This document shows, piece by piece, positions 40,438 to 48,742 of a stretch of DNA of 56,090 bases. The DNA comes from a virus. The position numbers and the translations under genes are program-made. Every line of letters begins with the position of its first letter. Position 1 is the first letter of the stretch. Where the stretch lies: positions 1 to 56,090 of the IMG/VR virus record IMGVR_UViG_3300037191_001062. One strand, given 5' to 3'. The notes under the pieces are model-generated. The model saw nothing but the letters and a program-made list of their open reading frames with translations. It had not been told where the DNA came from and searched no databases.

Positions 40438-40445
40438 TACAAATA
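40438..40445 (+). promoter_or_regulatory. possible late promoter variant
   Basis: TACAAATA, one mismatch from TATAAATA, 21 bases before the PAAR gene. Confidence 0.35.
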
Positions 40446-40465
40446 AAAAAAATAGGAGAGTTTTA

Positions 40466-40768
40466 ATGCCAGCTGCAGCAAGAATTGGTGACATTGTTAA
40501 CACTGGACACGCATGTACGACAGTAGTTGATATTGCTTTAACTCTACAATCTAATGTTAAAATTGATGGAAAACTTGCTGCAGTTGTTGGTTCTCAACTT
40601 GCCGATCACACGTTTCTGTCAGGTAGTTCTTGTATTCCACATTCAGCAACTGTCACTGCCGGATCTAGCAAAGTTTTTATTGGTGGAATTGCAGTATCAA
40701 GAATTGGAGATACTGCCGATATGGGAGCTATTATAACAGGATCTTCAAGTGTGTTTATCGGTGGATAA
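40466..40768 (+). CDS. PAAR-domain tail spike tip (gp5.4-like)
   Basis: A 100-residue PAAR protein: MPAAARIGDIVNTGHACTTV, repeated beta turns, CIPHSATVTAGSSKVFIGG and RIGDTADMGAIITGSSSVF. Such proteins form a sharp, metal-stabilised cone at the end of the central tail spike that pierces the outer membrane. AGGAGAG lies upstream. Confidence 0.9.
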   Translation: MPAAARIGDIVNTGHACTTVVDIALTLQSNVKIDGKLAAVVGSQLADHTFLSGSSCIPHSATVTAGSSKVFIGGIAVSRIGDTADMGAIITGSSSVFIGG

Positions 40769-40782
40769 TTTACAGGAAATTT

Positions 40783-41499
40783 ATGATGTTTAATCGCGAA
40801 TCAATGGTGCCAGATCTAAAACCAACTTTCAATCACATGGACCACGGAATAGTCTTACCAAAATTAACTAGAGTTACAACTGACAAGGGCCGATTGTACA
40901 CAACACCAACGGGTGAGCGTTATCCGTCCATTACAACAGTGCTCGGTGTAATGGACGATAAGAAATGGCTATTCGAATGGATATCGAGAGTCGGTAAAGA
41001 AGAAGCAAATCGAGTAACTGGAAGAGCGTCTAGACGTGGTACTGCAGTACACAAACTCGCAGAAGATTATTTAGATAACGTAACTGACTGGAAAAAGAAA
41101 GCTCAACCAGCAAACATACACATGTTTAGAGCAATGCGCAAATCATTAGACAAAAAAGTAAACAACATATGGTTTCAAGAAGTGTACTTATACAGTCACA
41201 TATTAAAGACAGCAGGTCAAGTCGATTGCATTGGTGAGTTTGAAAACGAACTTGCCATAATTGATTTTAAGACAGCTAGCAGACCAAAAGAAGAAGATGA
41301 CATACTATCTTATTTTATTCAAGTCTGTTTTTACGCTGCAGCTTTTTATGAAATGACTGGTGTCACGATAAAAAAGGGTGTAATATTAATAGCAGTTGAC
41401 AACGAAGACGAGCCACAAGAATTTGTATTTGACATATACGACTACTTGCCACATTTCATGTCTGTTAGAAAAAAATACAAACAGATTAAAGGAGTTTAA
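40783..41499 (+). CDS. PD-(D/E)XK exonuclease (RecB-like)
   Basis: A 238-residue nuclease: RYPSITTVLGVM, RGTAVHKLAEDYL, then the catalytic core AGQVDCIGEFENELAIIDFK (Asp, then Asp-x-Lys) and YFIQVCFYAAAF. This is the layout of RecB-like phage exonucleases, which recombine or degrade DNA. Follows the PAAR gene by 14 bases. Confidence 0.83.
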   Translation: MMFNRESMVPDLKPTFNHMDHGIVLPKLTRVTTDKGRLYTTPTGERYPSITTVLGVMDDKKWLFEWISRVGKEEANRVTGRASRRGTAVHKLAEDYLDNVTDWKKKAQPANIHMFRAMRKSLDKKVNNIWFQEVYLYSHILKTAGQVDCIGEFENELAIIDFKTASRPKEEDDILSYFIQVCFYAAAFYEMTGVTIKKGVILIAVDNEDEPQEFVFDIYDYLPHFMSVRKKYKQIKGV

Positions 41500-41501
41500 T
41501 C

Positions 41502-41885
41502 ATGATAAAAAGATACATTATTATAGACGAAAGTCGTGGAATATTCTTAGGTAGTTATTCAACACCAATTTCTGCAAATGAACCAGAACTTAGTGATGAT
41601 GAGTATGACGTAGTTGATGAGTATAAATTGTACGCACTGTTTGCAAGTAATAATCCATTTAGTGTTAGTTGTGCGCCAACGTTTGATTCGCTAAAAGATG
41701 CAAATAAATACGTGACAAGTTATCTATCAAAACCAGACCTTTTCGATATTAAAATAGTTGATGTACTTACATCGAATTCAAATGAAAATTACGCATCGAT
41801 TGCTGAAATAATTAAAGCCGGATATTCAGATTACACATTTGATATGATGGACTCACTCCTACCAGAATCGTCACTAGTTCACTAG
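41502..41885 (+). CDS. unknown protein
   Basis: A 127-residue acidic protein coupled to the exonuclease gene (2-base gap). Not recognised. Confidence 0.55.
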   Translation: MIKRYIIIDESRGIFLGSYSTPISANEPELSDDEYDVVDEYKLYALFASNNPFSVSCAPTFDSLKDANKYVTSYLSKPDLFDIKIVDVLTSNSNENYASIAEIIKAGYSDYTFDMMDSLLPESSLVH

Positions 41886-41943
41886 ACAAAAATCTCTTAT
41901 TCTTTCTAGTTATATCATATAACTTGTTGTTATAATAATGTTG

Positions 41944-41972
41944 TATACATTTCAATTTGATTATGATATTAT
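41944..41972 (+). promoter_or_regulatory. early promoter with weak -35
   Basis: TATACA (41944-41949), 17-base spacer, TATTAT (41967-41972). Drives the first of two paralogous genes. Confidence 0.65.
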
Positions 41973-42003
41973 AGTCTTATCAAATAAAGGAAGGAATTAA
42001 ATT

Positions 42004-42363
42004 ATGAACAAATTCAAAGTATATCAGCTAGACATCTCCCGTGAAGTTTATAACACAGTTAATCGAGTTGGTCACTCCAAAGCATTTGAATTATTCCCAG
42101 AATGGAAACTTCGAATGGATCTTCAAATAGGTAATAGAAACAAACTTACTGATGATGAGATATCATACTTTAAACCAGTCTGTATTATTCATTGTAAAAA
42201 TGTGAATAACGTATTCCACATTGGTAACGTAGGGCCAGAAAATCAAATTGATCGTTTGGCTCAAATGCACAGTGTAAGTGTTGGAGATGTTATTGTTGAT
42301 AATCAAAATAACCAAGCCTATATTGTTCAGCCATGGCATTTAGCTAAAATTAATTTCAAATAA
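42004..42363 (+). CDS. paralogous early protein A
   Basis: A 119-residue protein with the C-terminal pattern FHIGNVGPENQIDR and MHSVSVGDVIVD. A relative lies at 42694 (42-45% by eye at the best stretches, not computed). MHSxSxGDxIV recurs in small plasmid and phage proteins of unknown function. It has its own promoter and AAAGGAAGG site. Confidence 0.65.
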   Translation: MNKFKVYQLDISREVYNTVNRVGHSKAFELFPEWKLRMDLQIGNRNKLTDDEISYFKPVCIIHCKNVNNVFHIGNVGPENQIDRLAQMHSVSVGDVIVDNQNNQAYIVQPWHLAKINFK

Positions 42364-42404
42364 AGTTTCACTTAAATTATATCAACAACAATAGGAAATA
42401 TATT

Positions 42405-42638
42405 ATGACGGGATTAATATTACAATTTACAGCCGGTTTATTATTTGGTGCGTCTAGCGCCTTCTTGGTATCAATAAATTCAAACTATTCTTTTGGTAAT
42501 TCAGCTGCTCTTCATCAAAATCTAATCGAAATATGCTTATCTGTAAATTCAGTTCCAAAAGAAAACGACCTTAGTAGCGAGCTCGTTTGTGAAAATGGCG
42601 CAACATTTGATTATAGAGAATATTTAAATAATCGTTGA
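42405..42638 (+). CDS. small membrane/exported protein
   Basis: A 77-residue protein with an N-terminal hydrophobic helix (LILQFTAGLLFGASSAFLVS) and a soluble tail with two cysteines. It sits between the paralogous pair. Unknown function. Confidence 0.5.
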   Translation: MTGLILQFTAGLLFGASSAFLVSINSNYSFGNSAALHQNLIEICLSVNSVPKENDLSSELVCENGATFDYREYLNNR

Positions 42639-42663
42639 CATTTCGCTTTGATTGTAATACAAT
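42635..42663 (+). promoter_or_regulatory. early sigma70-type promoter
   Basis: TTGACA (42635-42640), spacer TTTCGCTTTGATTGTAA, TACAAT (42658-42663). Confidence 0.87.
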
Positions 42664-42693
42664 AATCATATCAATAAAGGAAGGAATTAAAAT

Positions 42694-43062
42694 ATGACAG
42701 TATATACAGTTCACCAGTTAAAATTAAATGACGAAGTCTACAAAGCAGTTAACGAACTAGGCCATCAAGGAGCTTCTGATAAATTCCCAATCTGGGCGTT
42801 CAAAATGGATATGTTTATAGTTGATGAAAACTTCTCTCCACTTACTGACGAACAGATTGGTTTCTACCACCCTGTTTGTACTATCATTGCTAAAGATCTT
42901 GAAGATGTATTTCGCATTGGAAATATAGGTCCTGAAGAAAATATTACTTATTTAACTAACAGAATGCACTCAATGAGTGGTGGAGATATAATTGTGAATA
43001 ACAAGACTGGAGAAGCTAACATGGTAGCTTCTATTGGATTTAACAAAGTTAATTTTAAATAA
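42694..43062 (+). CDS. paralogous early protein B
   Basis: A 122-residue protein related to the one at 42004: shared E-V-Y-A/T-V-N-x-x-GH, PVC-I, FRIGNIGPEENI, MHSMSGGDIIV and a -KVNFK ending. Likely a tandem duplication that carried its promoter along. Function unknown. Confidence 0.65.
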   Translation: MTVYTVHQLKLNDEVYKAVNELGHQGASDKFPIWAFKMDMFIVDENFSPLTDEQIGFYHPVCTIIAKDLEDVFRIGNIGPEENITYLTNRMHSMSGGDIIVNNKTGEANMVASIGFNKVNFK

Positions 43063-43065
43063 ACA

Positions 43066-43094
43066 TCAACATTTCGCTTTGATCGCGTTATAAT
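43066..43094 (+). promoter_or_regulatory. early promoter
   Basis: TCAACA (43066-43071), shared TTTCGCTTTGAT spacer, TATAAT (43089-43094). Confidence 0.8.
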
Positions 43095-43124
43095 GGTTAC
43101 ATAAATTGAATTAGGAAATACATT

Positions 43125-43472
43125 ATGAATGAACTAAAAGAACTACCTCAAGCTCGATACTACTATGCTGGAGACGTGATTGAGTTTACGTCTGGTGACG
43201 GGAGGACTGGTGATGTTGTAAACACTAAAGCATACACGGTTTTAACTTCATTCGATCTCAAATTAGAATTGGAAAAATACAAAAAATTTCGTGGCGAGAT
43301 GTATCAATCATGCCAAGGCGCCGGATATTGGCTTGTTGATAATCTAGATTTAGAAGAACATGGCGTCCAAATTATCAAATTGGGTTCGTATGAACTAAAA
43401 GATTTAGACTATACGGATGAAACCTACGATCCCAAAAAATGCTTAGTTAAACTAAATGAAAATAAAAGTTGA
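43125..43472 (+). CDS. unknown early protein
   Basis: A 115-residue protein, MNELKELPQARYYYAGDVIE..., with beta-rich, Tyr-rich content. Own promoter. Not recognised. Confidence 0.6.
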   Translation: MNELKELPQARYYYAGDVIEFTSGDGRTGDVVNTKAYTVLTSFDLKLELEKYKKFRGEMYQSCQGAGYWLVDNLDLEEHGVQIIKLGSYELKDLDYTDETYDPKKCLVKLNENKS

Positions 43473-43497
43473 CATTTAGTTTTGAACATAATACAAT
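43469..43497 (+). promoter_or_regulatory. early sigma70-type promoter
   Basis: TTGACA (43469-43474), 17-base spacer, TACAAT (43492-43497). The -35 overlaps the stop of the previous gene. Confidence 0.83.
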
Positions 43498-43545
43498 ATA
43501 TTTAACCAATCGGGTTACAATTTTTATTATTGAAGGAAGTATATT

Positions 43546-44499
43546 ATGCATGAATTAGAAATGGTTAATGATAAAGCTCAAATGGCTTTCCGCGAATCAA
43601 AAGGTTTACCGTGGCATGGTCTTGGTACTCCAGTCTCAGATGATATGACTCCACACGAAATGATGGTTGCAGCTGGTCTAGATTGGACTGTTGCAAAACA
43701 CGATAACTTTATTGATCTTAACGGTGAAGTTATCAAAACTGGTCAACAGTCACTAGTTCGCGAAACTGATGGTGCAATCTTAGCTAATGTTGGTAAAGAT
43801 TGGAATCCTGTTCAAAATGAAGAAGCCTTCGAATTCTTCACTGAATTTGTTTCTAATGGCGACATGGTAATGGATACAGCTGGTTCACTGAAAGGTGGCA
43901 AGATGATATGGGCTGCAGCTGACGTTAAAGATGGCTTTTCGCTATTTGGTGGAGATGAAGTAAAAGGTTACTTGTTATTCTCAAATCCTCACATGTATGG
44001 TCGGTCAATCGACGTTAAATTCATTATGACTCGCGTAGTTTGCAACAACACTCTTTCAGTTGCTCTCACTGAAAAGAATCAACCAGCTGTTAAAATGTCT
44101 CATCGTACTCAGTTTGACCCAAGTAAAGTAAAAGAATTGCTTGGTCTTTCTCAGCAAAAAATTCAAACGTTTAAAGAAACTGCTGAATTCTTAGGTAGTA
44201 AGCGATATAATGATGAATCATTCCAGAAATTCCTCGGTAAAATATTTGGAAATTCTACCAAGGATAAGAACTCATTATCACGAACAGCCCAACGAGCGAT
44301 GGATATTGTTGAAACACAGCCAGGTGCTGAGTTCCAGAAAGGTTCATGGTGGCAGGCTTATAACGCTGTAACATACATGACTGATCACGAACTTGGTCGT
44401 AGCGATAATGCTCGAGCTGAATCAGCTTGGTTTGGTGGTAATGCTAAACGCAAACTTACTGCTCTTACAGATGCTATTAAATTTGCTGAAGTTGCTTAA
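43546..44499 (+). CDS. DUF932 protein
   Basis: A 317-residue protein of the DUF932 family: KGLPWHGLGTPVSDDMTPHE, VGKDWNPVQNEEAFEFF, MDTAGSLKGGKMIWAAADV, KFIMTRVVCNNTL. DUF932 proteins occur on plasmids and phages, function unknown. AAGGAAG precedes the ATG. A hairpin terminator follows. Confidence 0.85.
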   Translation: MHELEMVNDKAQMAFRESKGLPWHGLGTPVSDDMTPHEMMVAAGLDWTVAKHDNFIDLNGEVIKTGQQSLVRETDGAILANVGKDWNPVQNEEAFEFFTEFVSNGDMVMDTAGSLKGGKMIWAAADVKDGFSLFGGDEVKGYLLFSNPHMYGRSIDVKFIMTRVVCNNTLSVALTEKNQPAVKMSHRTQFDPSKVKELLGLSQQKIQTFKETAEFLGSKRYNDESFQKFLGKIFGNSTKDKNSLSRTAQRAMDIVETQPGAEFQKGSWWQAYNAVTYMTDHELGRSDNARAESAWFGGNAKRKLTALTDAIKFAEVA

Positions 44500-44509
44500 T
44501 ATAACTGAA

Positions 44510-44529
44510 AGGGGAGAAATCCCCTCTTT
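44510..44529 (+). terminator. hairpin with GAAA tetraloop
   Basis: AGGGGA pairs with TCCCCT around a GAAA loop, followed by a short T stretch. Ends the DUF932 unit. Confidence 0.7.
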
Positions 44530-44556
44530 ATATAATTAATTGATATAATAAAGTTG

Positions 44557-44585
44557 TTTACGTTTTAATATGACTGTGATATAAT
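44557..44585 (+). promoter_or_regulatory. early promoter
   Basis: TTTACG (44557-44562), 17-base spacer, TATAAT (44580-44585), then ATAAATTAATAAAGG. Confidence 0.75.
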
Positions 44586-44614
44586 AGATACATAAATTAA
44601 TAAAGGCGTTAAAA

Positions 44615-44965
44615 ATGAAAACAGTTATAAAATTGGCATTAAGCAACGATGGTATCGCAAAACGACTAGAACGCAATTCTAAATCTTACATGCTTACTGT
44701 ATCTACATCGTCTGATTCTGATATTCTACTATTAGATAGAATCAGAGCTCGAGTAAAGCAAATAAATAAAAATCTTAGAGAGGCAGATGTCAAGACGGGT
44801 AGTGGTGAATCTTTACAATATTACATAAATTGCCGGGGCCGAGTTCCTCTTTCTAAAAAAATTAATCAACAAACAGGAGCTGAATATTCATACAATTATA
44901 GTGGTAGTATTGTAGGTGGACTTAAAAACGCATCCCGCATGGATGTTTATTTGTACGAACGATAA
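44615..44965 (+). CDS. unknown early protein
   Basis: A 116-residue basic protein behind its own promoter. Reads like a small nucleic-acid-associated protein (many Arg/Lys, short beta strands), but no family is evident. Confidence 0.58.
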   Translation: MKTVIKLALSNDGIAKRLERNSKSYMLTVSTSSDSDILLLDRIRARVKQINKNLREADVKTGSGESLQYYINCRGRVPLSKKINQQTGAEYSYNYSGSIVGGLKNASRMDVYLYER

Positions 44966-44984
44966 CTAAAACAGGAATAAATAG

Positions 44985-45224
44985 ATGCAGAATTTTAATG
45001 AGTGCGAAATCGTTGACGATTTGATAGATCAATATGGTTTATCTTGTAGTGATAATAAGCGCACTGTTTTTGCGAAAGCATATGAGTACTTTTATAACTA
45101 TTTTAGATCAATTCAAGAAGAATGTGTGTCGCTCGCTATGGAATCTGCTAACATAACAGCTAGCGATTCAGAACAATTTAATAAAATTTATAATGAAATA
45201 CAGGAGAGAAACTATGGATCGTAA
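44985..45224 (+). CDS. unknown helical protein
   Basis: A 79-residue acidic helical protein. Its 3' end overlaps the next ribosome site and start. Not recognised. Confidence 0.55.
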   Translation: MQNFNECEIVDDLIDQYGLSCSDNKRTVFAKAYEYFYNYFRSIQEECVSLAMESANITASDSEQFNKIYNEIQERNYGS

Positions 45225-45510
45225 TACAATTCTTAATATGCTACGCAGCAACGCGGTTAACTTGGAATTCACTAAAGTTGATGGCTCAGTTCGTAAGATG
45301 GTTGCAACACTAAATGAATATCTTATTCCGCTCGAACAATTACCAAAAGTTGTAGTTGCTGATAAATCTGAGCATGTTAAGCCGGTAAAAGCAAAAAATC
45401 TCGAAGTTGTTCGTTGCTTCGATTTACAAGCACAAGCTTGGCGCTCGTTTAAAATCTCGTCTCTAATAAAGGAGTTGAGCATAAACGAAGATGCTTGTGC
45501 TGTAGATTGA
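45214..45510 (+). CDS. SH3-fold DUF2693-like protein
   Basis: A 98-residue protein: LEFTKVDGSVRKMVATLNE, then VRCFDLQAQAWRSFKISSL. This matches the DUF2693-type SH3 beta-barrel small proteins common in phages. I chose ATG 45214, which has CAGGAGAG upstream, over ATG 45193. Confidence 0.75.
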   Translation: MDRNTILNMLRSNAVNLEFTKVDGSVRKMVATLNEYLIPLEQLPKVVVADKSEHVKPVKAKNLEVVRCFDLQAQAWRSFKISSLIKELSINEDACAVD

Positions 45511-45525
45511 TTCTGGAAATATTGA

Positions 45526-45744
45526 ATGACTATTGAAGTACTACAGGAAATTACTGATTGGGGTTTCGCTGGCGCCCCATCATTAAATCAACACAATGGT
45601 GTATATTGGGTTGATAAAAAACATGGATTGGTTGCTTATCAACCGCCAGGTGGCAAAAAAGTTACGTACGAAAAACCAATGCGAAACTTTTCAAAAACTA
45701 GACGAAAATTCAAAAAAATAGGAGAAGAAGATTGTTTAAAGTAA
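45526..45744 (+). CDS. unknown small protein
   Basis: A 72-residue basic protein (GFAGAPSLNQHNGVYWVDKK...). Overlaps the TTG start of the next gene. Not recognised. Confidence 0.5.
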   Translation: MTIEVLQEITDWGFAGAPSLNQHNGVYWVDKKHGLVAYQPPGGKKVTYEKPMRNFSKTRRKFKKIGEEDCLK

Positions 45745-46028
45745 ACGAAATATTAACAATAATGACGACAAATGGTGAATTCGTTGGAAAATTACTCAGA
45801 GAAGGCTCGGGTTCTGTAACTTTATCAGACCCACGTATGGTAGTTGCGTCTGATAAAGGCATGGGCTTTGCGAATGGTATTGCTATGACTAGCGACCAAG
45901 ATCCAAAAGATGCGACTTTCTATAACATAATTTTTATCACGAGAACTAATAGTGAAGTTGTATCTGCTTGGATTGAATGCACCTCGTTGATTGCCATGCC
46001 AAATAAAGGCGTATTCACAGGAGTTTAA
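45732..46028 (+). CDS. Lsm/SH3-like small protein
   Basis: A 98-residue protein starting at TTG behind AGGAGAAGA. VNEILTIMTTNGEFVGKLLR then SVTLSDPRMVVASDKGMGF resembles Sm-like small barrels of marine phages. RNA binding is possible, not shown. Confidence 0.6.
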   Translation: MFKVNEILTIMTTNGEFVGKLLREGSGSVTLSDPRMVVASDKGMGFANGIAMTSDQDPKDATFYNIIFITRTNSEVVSAWIECTSLIAMPNKGVFTGV

Positions 46029-46029
46029 T

Positions 46030-46263
46030 ATGAGTATGAAAAAAGCGCTTAAAGAATCGTTCGTTGATACTGGCGTAGGCATAGTAATTAACACACCTTT
46101 AAACTTTGCGCTTATTTCTATAGCTTTTTCTCTTGAGCTTTCTGCATTTGAGACAAGTATGTTATTAACTGCATTCTTTACATTTTTTGCTATAATTCGA
46201 AAGACTGGTACAAGAATGTATTTTAGCAAAAAAGATGAACAGGAAAAAAATAATGAAAATTGA
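46030..46263 (+). CDS. DUF7220-like two-helix membrane protein
   Basis: A 77-residue protein: MSMKKALKESFVDTGVGIVI..., with two membrane helices (about 14-33 and 37-54) and a charged tail. The ESxxDTGxGxxIN start is the pattern of DUF7220. ATG 46030 has CAGGAG upstream. Confidence 0.72.
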   Translation: MSMKKALKESFVDTGVGIVINTPLNFALISIAFSLELSAFETSMLLTAFFTFFAIIRKTGTRMYFSKKDEQEKNNEN

Positions 46264-46504
46264 AATAAATGACGAAATTGTAGATCAGATTATTGTTGAA
46301 GGGTTAGTTAACGCAATGGATAATTTAAAACAAGCTATTGATGATCTCTCATGTGCTAAAAGCGGGGATGACAAACGAGTAATACCATATTACGATAACG
46401 ATCCAGTAATAGATGCTCGATATATTCAAGAAGATATTGAATCAATTCGTAAAGTGCTCGATTTTTATGGTGCTTTGCCACCATCTCGTAATGCCAAAGC
46501 GTAA
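46253..46504 (+). CDS. unknown acidic protein
   Basis: An 83-residue acidic helical protein, ATG 46253 with CAGGAAA upstream, overlapping the previous gene by 11 bases. Not recognised. Confidence 0.55.
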   Translation: MKIEINDEIVDQIIVEGLVNAMDNLKQAIDDLSCAKSGDDKRVIPYYDNDPVIDARYIQEDIESIRKVLDFYGALPPSRNAKA

Positions 46505-46715
46505 AGCCAACGAACAATCTATCGAATTTCTGCAGTATGAAATAGAGAGATTAAAAAAAGAGAATTCTAAAACTTGGCACGAGAATCAATCACTTACAGA
46601 AAAGATAAACACTTATCATGAAATAATATCTTCTCTCATAAATGATCAGTCGTTCTGGTCAGAAAAAAGTTTAAAAACTGGTCTTATTGACCGGTTAAAA
46701 ACTTTAATTAAATAA
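46491..46715 (+). CDS. small coiled-coil protein
   Basis: A 74-residue protein, MPKRKANEQSIEFLQYEIER..., with a coiled coil over most of its length. ATG 46491 lies inside the previous gene's end. The SHMT gene follows 9 bases later. Confidence 0.55.
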   Translation: MPKRKANEQSIEFLQYEIERLKKENSKTWHENQSLTEKINTYHEIISSLINDQSFWSEKSLKTGLIDRLKTLIK

Positions 46716-46724
46716 GGAAACAAA

Positions 46725-47864
46725 ATGGATTTAAGAATAGCTGAAATCTTAATAAAAGAGTGTAATCGACAAGACAAAACTCTTGAATTAATCGCCAGTG
46801 AAAATTTTGCAAGTGAATCTGTAATGACGCTGTGCGGCAGCGAGTTTACAAATAAGTATGCCGAAGGTTACCCAGGAAAACGCTATTACAACGGCTGTGA
46901 TTATGCTGATTCTATTGAGCAATTAGCAATTGATACTGTTACTAAATTGTTTAAATGTAATTATGCAAACGTCCAACCGCATAGTGGTGCAAATGCAAAC
47001 CTTGCAGTATTTAAAGCCTTTCTAAAACCAGGAGATAGAATCTTGGGTATGGACTTAGCCAGCGGTGGACATTTGAGTCATGGTGCTGGGGTTAACATAT
47101 CTGGTGCTTGGTTTAATGCCGAGTCTTACGGTGTCGATAAAAATGGTCTATTAGATTATGGAGAAGTATTAGAGAAAGCTGAATTATATAGACCTAAAAT
47201 AATTATTGCAGGTGGCTCTGCGTATCCAAGACAAATTGATTGGAAAAAGTTTAGAGAAATCGCAGATTCAGTTGGTGCAATCTTATTAGTCGATATGGCA
47301 CATTATGCAGGTTTGATTGCAGGTGGAGCATATGATAGCCCATTACGGTATGCCGACGTAGTAACGAGCACAACACACAAAACACTTCGAGGTCCAAGAG
47401 GTGGTATTATACTATGGAATAATAAAGATTATTCGCGCAAGATTAACAGTGCGATATTCCCTGGTACCCAAGGTGGACCATTGATGCACATCATAGCTGC
47501 GAAGGCTCAATGTTTTGTTGAAGCAAGTGAAGATTCGTTCGGAGAGTATACAAAGTCTGTAGTTGAAAACGCAAAAACAATGTGTCAAGTATTTAACGAA
47601 CACGGATATAATGTTCAGACAAACGGCACCGACAGTCATATAATTTTACTTAATCTTTCCGGTCACAAACACAGTGGTCGCGAAGCAGCAGATTTATTAG
47701 AAAAAAATGGAATTACAGTGAATAAAAATGGTGTACCAAACGACGATAGATCCTTTGCTGAGACAAGTGGAATAAGAATTGGAACTGCTGCAGAAACAAC
47801 ACGTGGCCACAACACAGAATCGTTCAAAAAAATTGCGAAACAAATCGTAAAGATTCTAAGCTAA
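46725..47864 (+). CDS. glyA: serine hydroxymethyltransferase
   Basis: A 379-residue SHMT, PLP-dependent, converting serine and tetrahydrofolate to glycine and 5,10-methylene-tetrahydrofolate. Visible: LIASENFASESVM, YAEGYPGKRYYNG, ANVQPHSGANANLAVF, VDMAHYAGLIAGG, and TSTTHKTLRGPRGG with PLP Lys219. The C-terminus is shorter than E. coli GlyA (417 residues). Its product is the cofactor of the thymidylate synthase at 25139. It has AAGGAAAC before the ATG. Confidence 0.94.
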   Translation: MDLRIAEILIKECNRQDKTLELIASENFASESVMTLCGSEFTNKYAEGYPGKRYYNGCDYADSIEQLAIDTVTKLFKCNYANVQPHSGANANLAVFKAFLKPGDRILGMDLASGGHLSHGAGVNISGAWFNAESYGVDKNGLLDYGEVLEKAELYRPKIIIAGGSAYPRQIDWKKFREIADSVGAILLVDMAHYAGLIAGGAYDSPLRYADVVTSTTHKTLRGPRGGIILWNNKDYSRKINSAIFPGTQGGPLMHIIAAKAQCFVEASEDSFGEYTKSVVENAKTMCQVFNEHGYNVQTNGTDSHIILLNLSGHKHSGREAADLLEKNGITVNKNGVPNDDRSFAETSGIRIGTAAETTRGHNTESFKKIAKQIVKILS

Positions 47865-48016
47865 ATAAACTTATGTAAATCGACAGACAAACAAATAAAA
47901 GTAAATCAATATTGTATCATATAAACGGCTGCTATTCGGTAGCCGTTCTCACCCCCTTATTATAAAAACCCAATTTCCTATTCTTTTTTGATCTAATCAA
48001 CACTGTTCAAAATCTG
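47865..48016 (+). other. gene-free gap after glyA
   Basis: It holds a hairpin (47924-47947: AACGGCT with AGCCGTT plus wobble pairs) that may end the glyA transcript, and otherwise nothing recognisable before the next promoter. Confidence 0.6.
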
Positions 48017-48044
48017 TTGACATTTGCAGTGAGTGTGATACAAT
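48017..48044 (+). promoter_or_regulatory. early sigma70-type promoter
   Basis: TTGACA (48017-48022), 16-base spacer, TACAAT (48039-48044). Confidence 0.82.
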
Positions 48045-48075
48045 AATCATATAAAATAAAGGAAGGAATTAAGTT

Positions 48076-48399
48076 ATGGGTATTATAGTTCAAGTATTAA
48101 GAAACAGTCTCGGTGATAGCACAGCAGATGGCGTATCAAAATTTCAAGACCAGTTTGTTGTAGGAAACACTGAAGGGCCCTTCAGTGCTACTGGTTCTGA
48201 AGAAACACTCTATTTAAAAGTTTCTTATAGAAACACAATCAAATTAGTTACTCAACGAGAAATTGACACTGGTGAAACAGCGATGGCTGGCGGTAATTTT
48301 GCTTCATCTTCTGATTCAAGATTCAAAAGAGCAATTGAAGAATTAACTGGGCAACGTTTTTATGGTGCAGTTGCTATTCACGATAGATATGAAAACTAA
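48076..48399 (+). CDS. unknown early protein
   Basis: A 107-residue protein with own promoter and AAAGGAAGG leader. It contains a perfect 20-bp palindrome at 48168-48187 (CACTGAAGGGCCCTTCAGTG). Not recognised. Confidence 0.6.
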   Translation: MGIIVQVLRNSLGDSTADGVSKFQDQFVVGNTEGPFSATGSEETLYLKVSYRNTIKLVTQREIDTGETAMAGGNFASSSDSRFKRAIEELTGQRFYGAVAIHDRYEN

Positions 48400-48411
48400 T
48401 AAAATTAATCA

Positions 48412-48440
48412 TTGACATTGATATTTAACTGTGGTATAAT
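48412..48440 (+). promoter_or_regulatory. early sigma70-type promoter
   Basis: TTGACA (48412-48417), 17-base spacer, TATAAT (48435-48440). Confidence 0.9.
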
Positions 48441-48476
48441 AGATGTATCATCGTTAATATCAATAGGAATTAAATT

Positions 48477-48737
48477 ATGCTTAAAGTAATGAAGACACCA
48501 TGTAATCAATGCTTATTCACTAACAATAAGATTGTTAGTGATGAAAGAAGAATGAAAATTTTACAAGAAATAACAAGTAATCAACAGTTCTTTAATTGTC
48601 ATAATGCAACCATGGCTGGTACAGACCATTGCTGTAAAAATTTCTACGATAAATTAGGTTATACGTCGCAAACAATACGCACTGCTCAACGTTTGGATTT
48701 AGTTGAGTTTTCGTTACCTAAACAAATTTCAGAGTGA
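48477..48737 (+). CDS. Cys-rich DUF6283-like protein
   Basis: An 86-residue protein: TPCNQCLFTNNKIV, FFNCHNATMAG, DHCCKNFYDKLG. The CxxC...CH...CC layout resembles DUF6283-type small zinc-binding phage proteins. Confidence 0.65.
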   Translation: MLKVMKTPCNQCLFTNNKIVSDERRMKILQEITSNQQFFNCHNATMAGTDHCCKNFYDKLGYTSQTIRTAQRLDLVEFSLPKQISE

Positions 48738-48742
48738 ACATA

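Noticed and set aside
45825-46229. 134-codon minus-strand ORF
   Set aside because: Antisense to two overlapping + strand genes with good starts; no independent signal.
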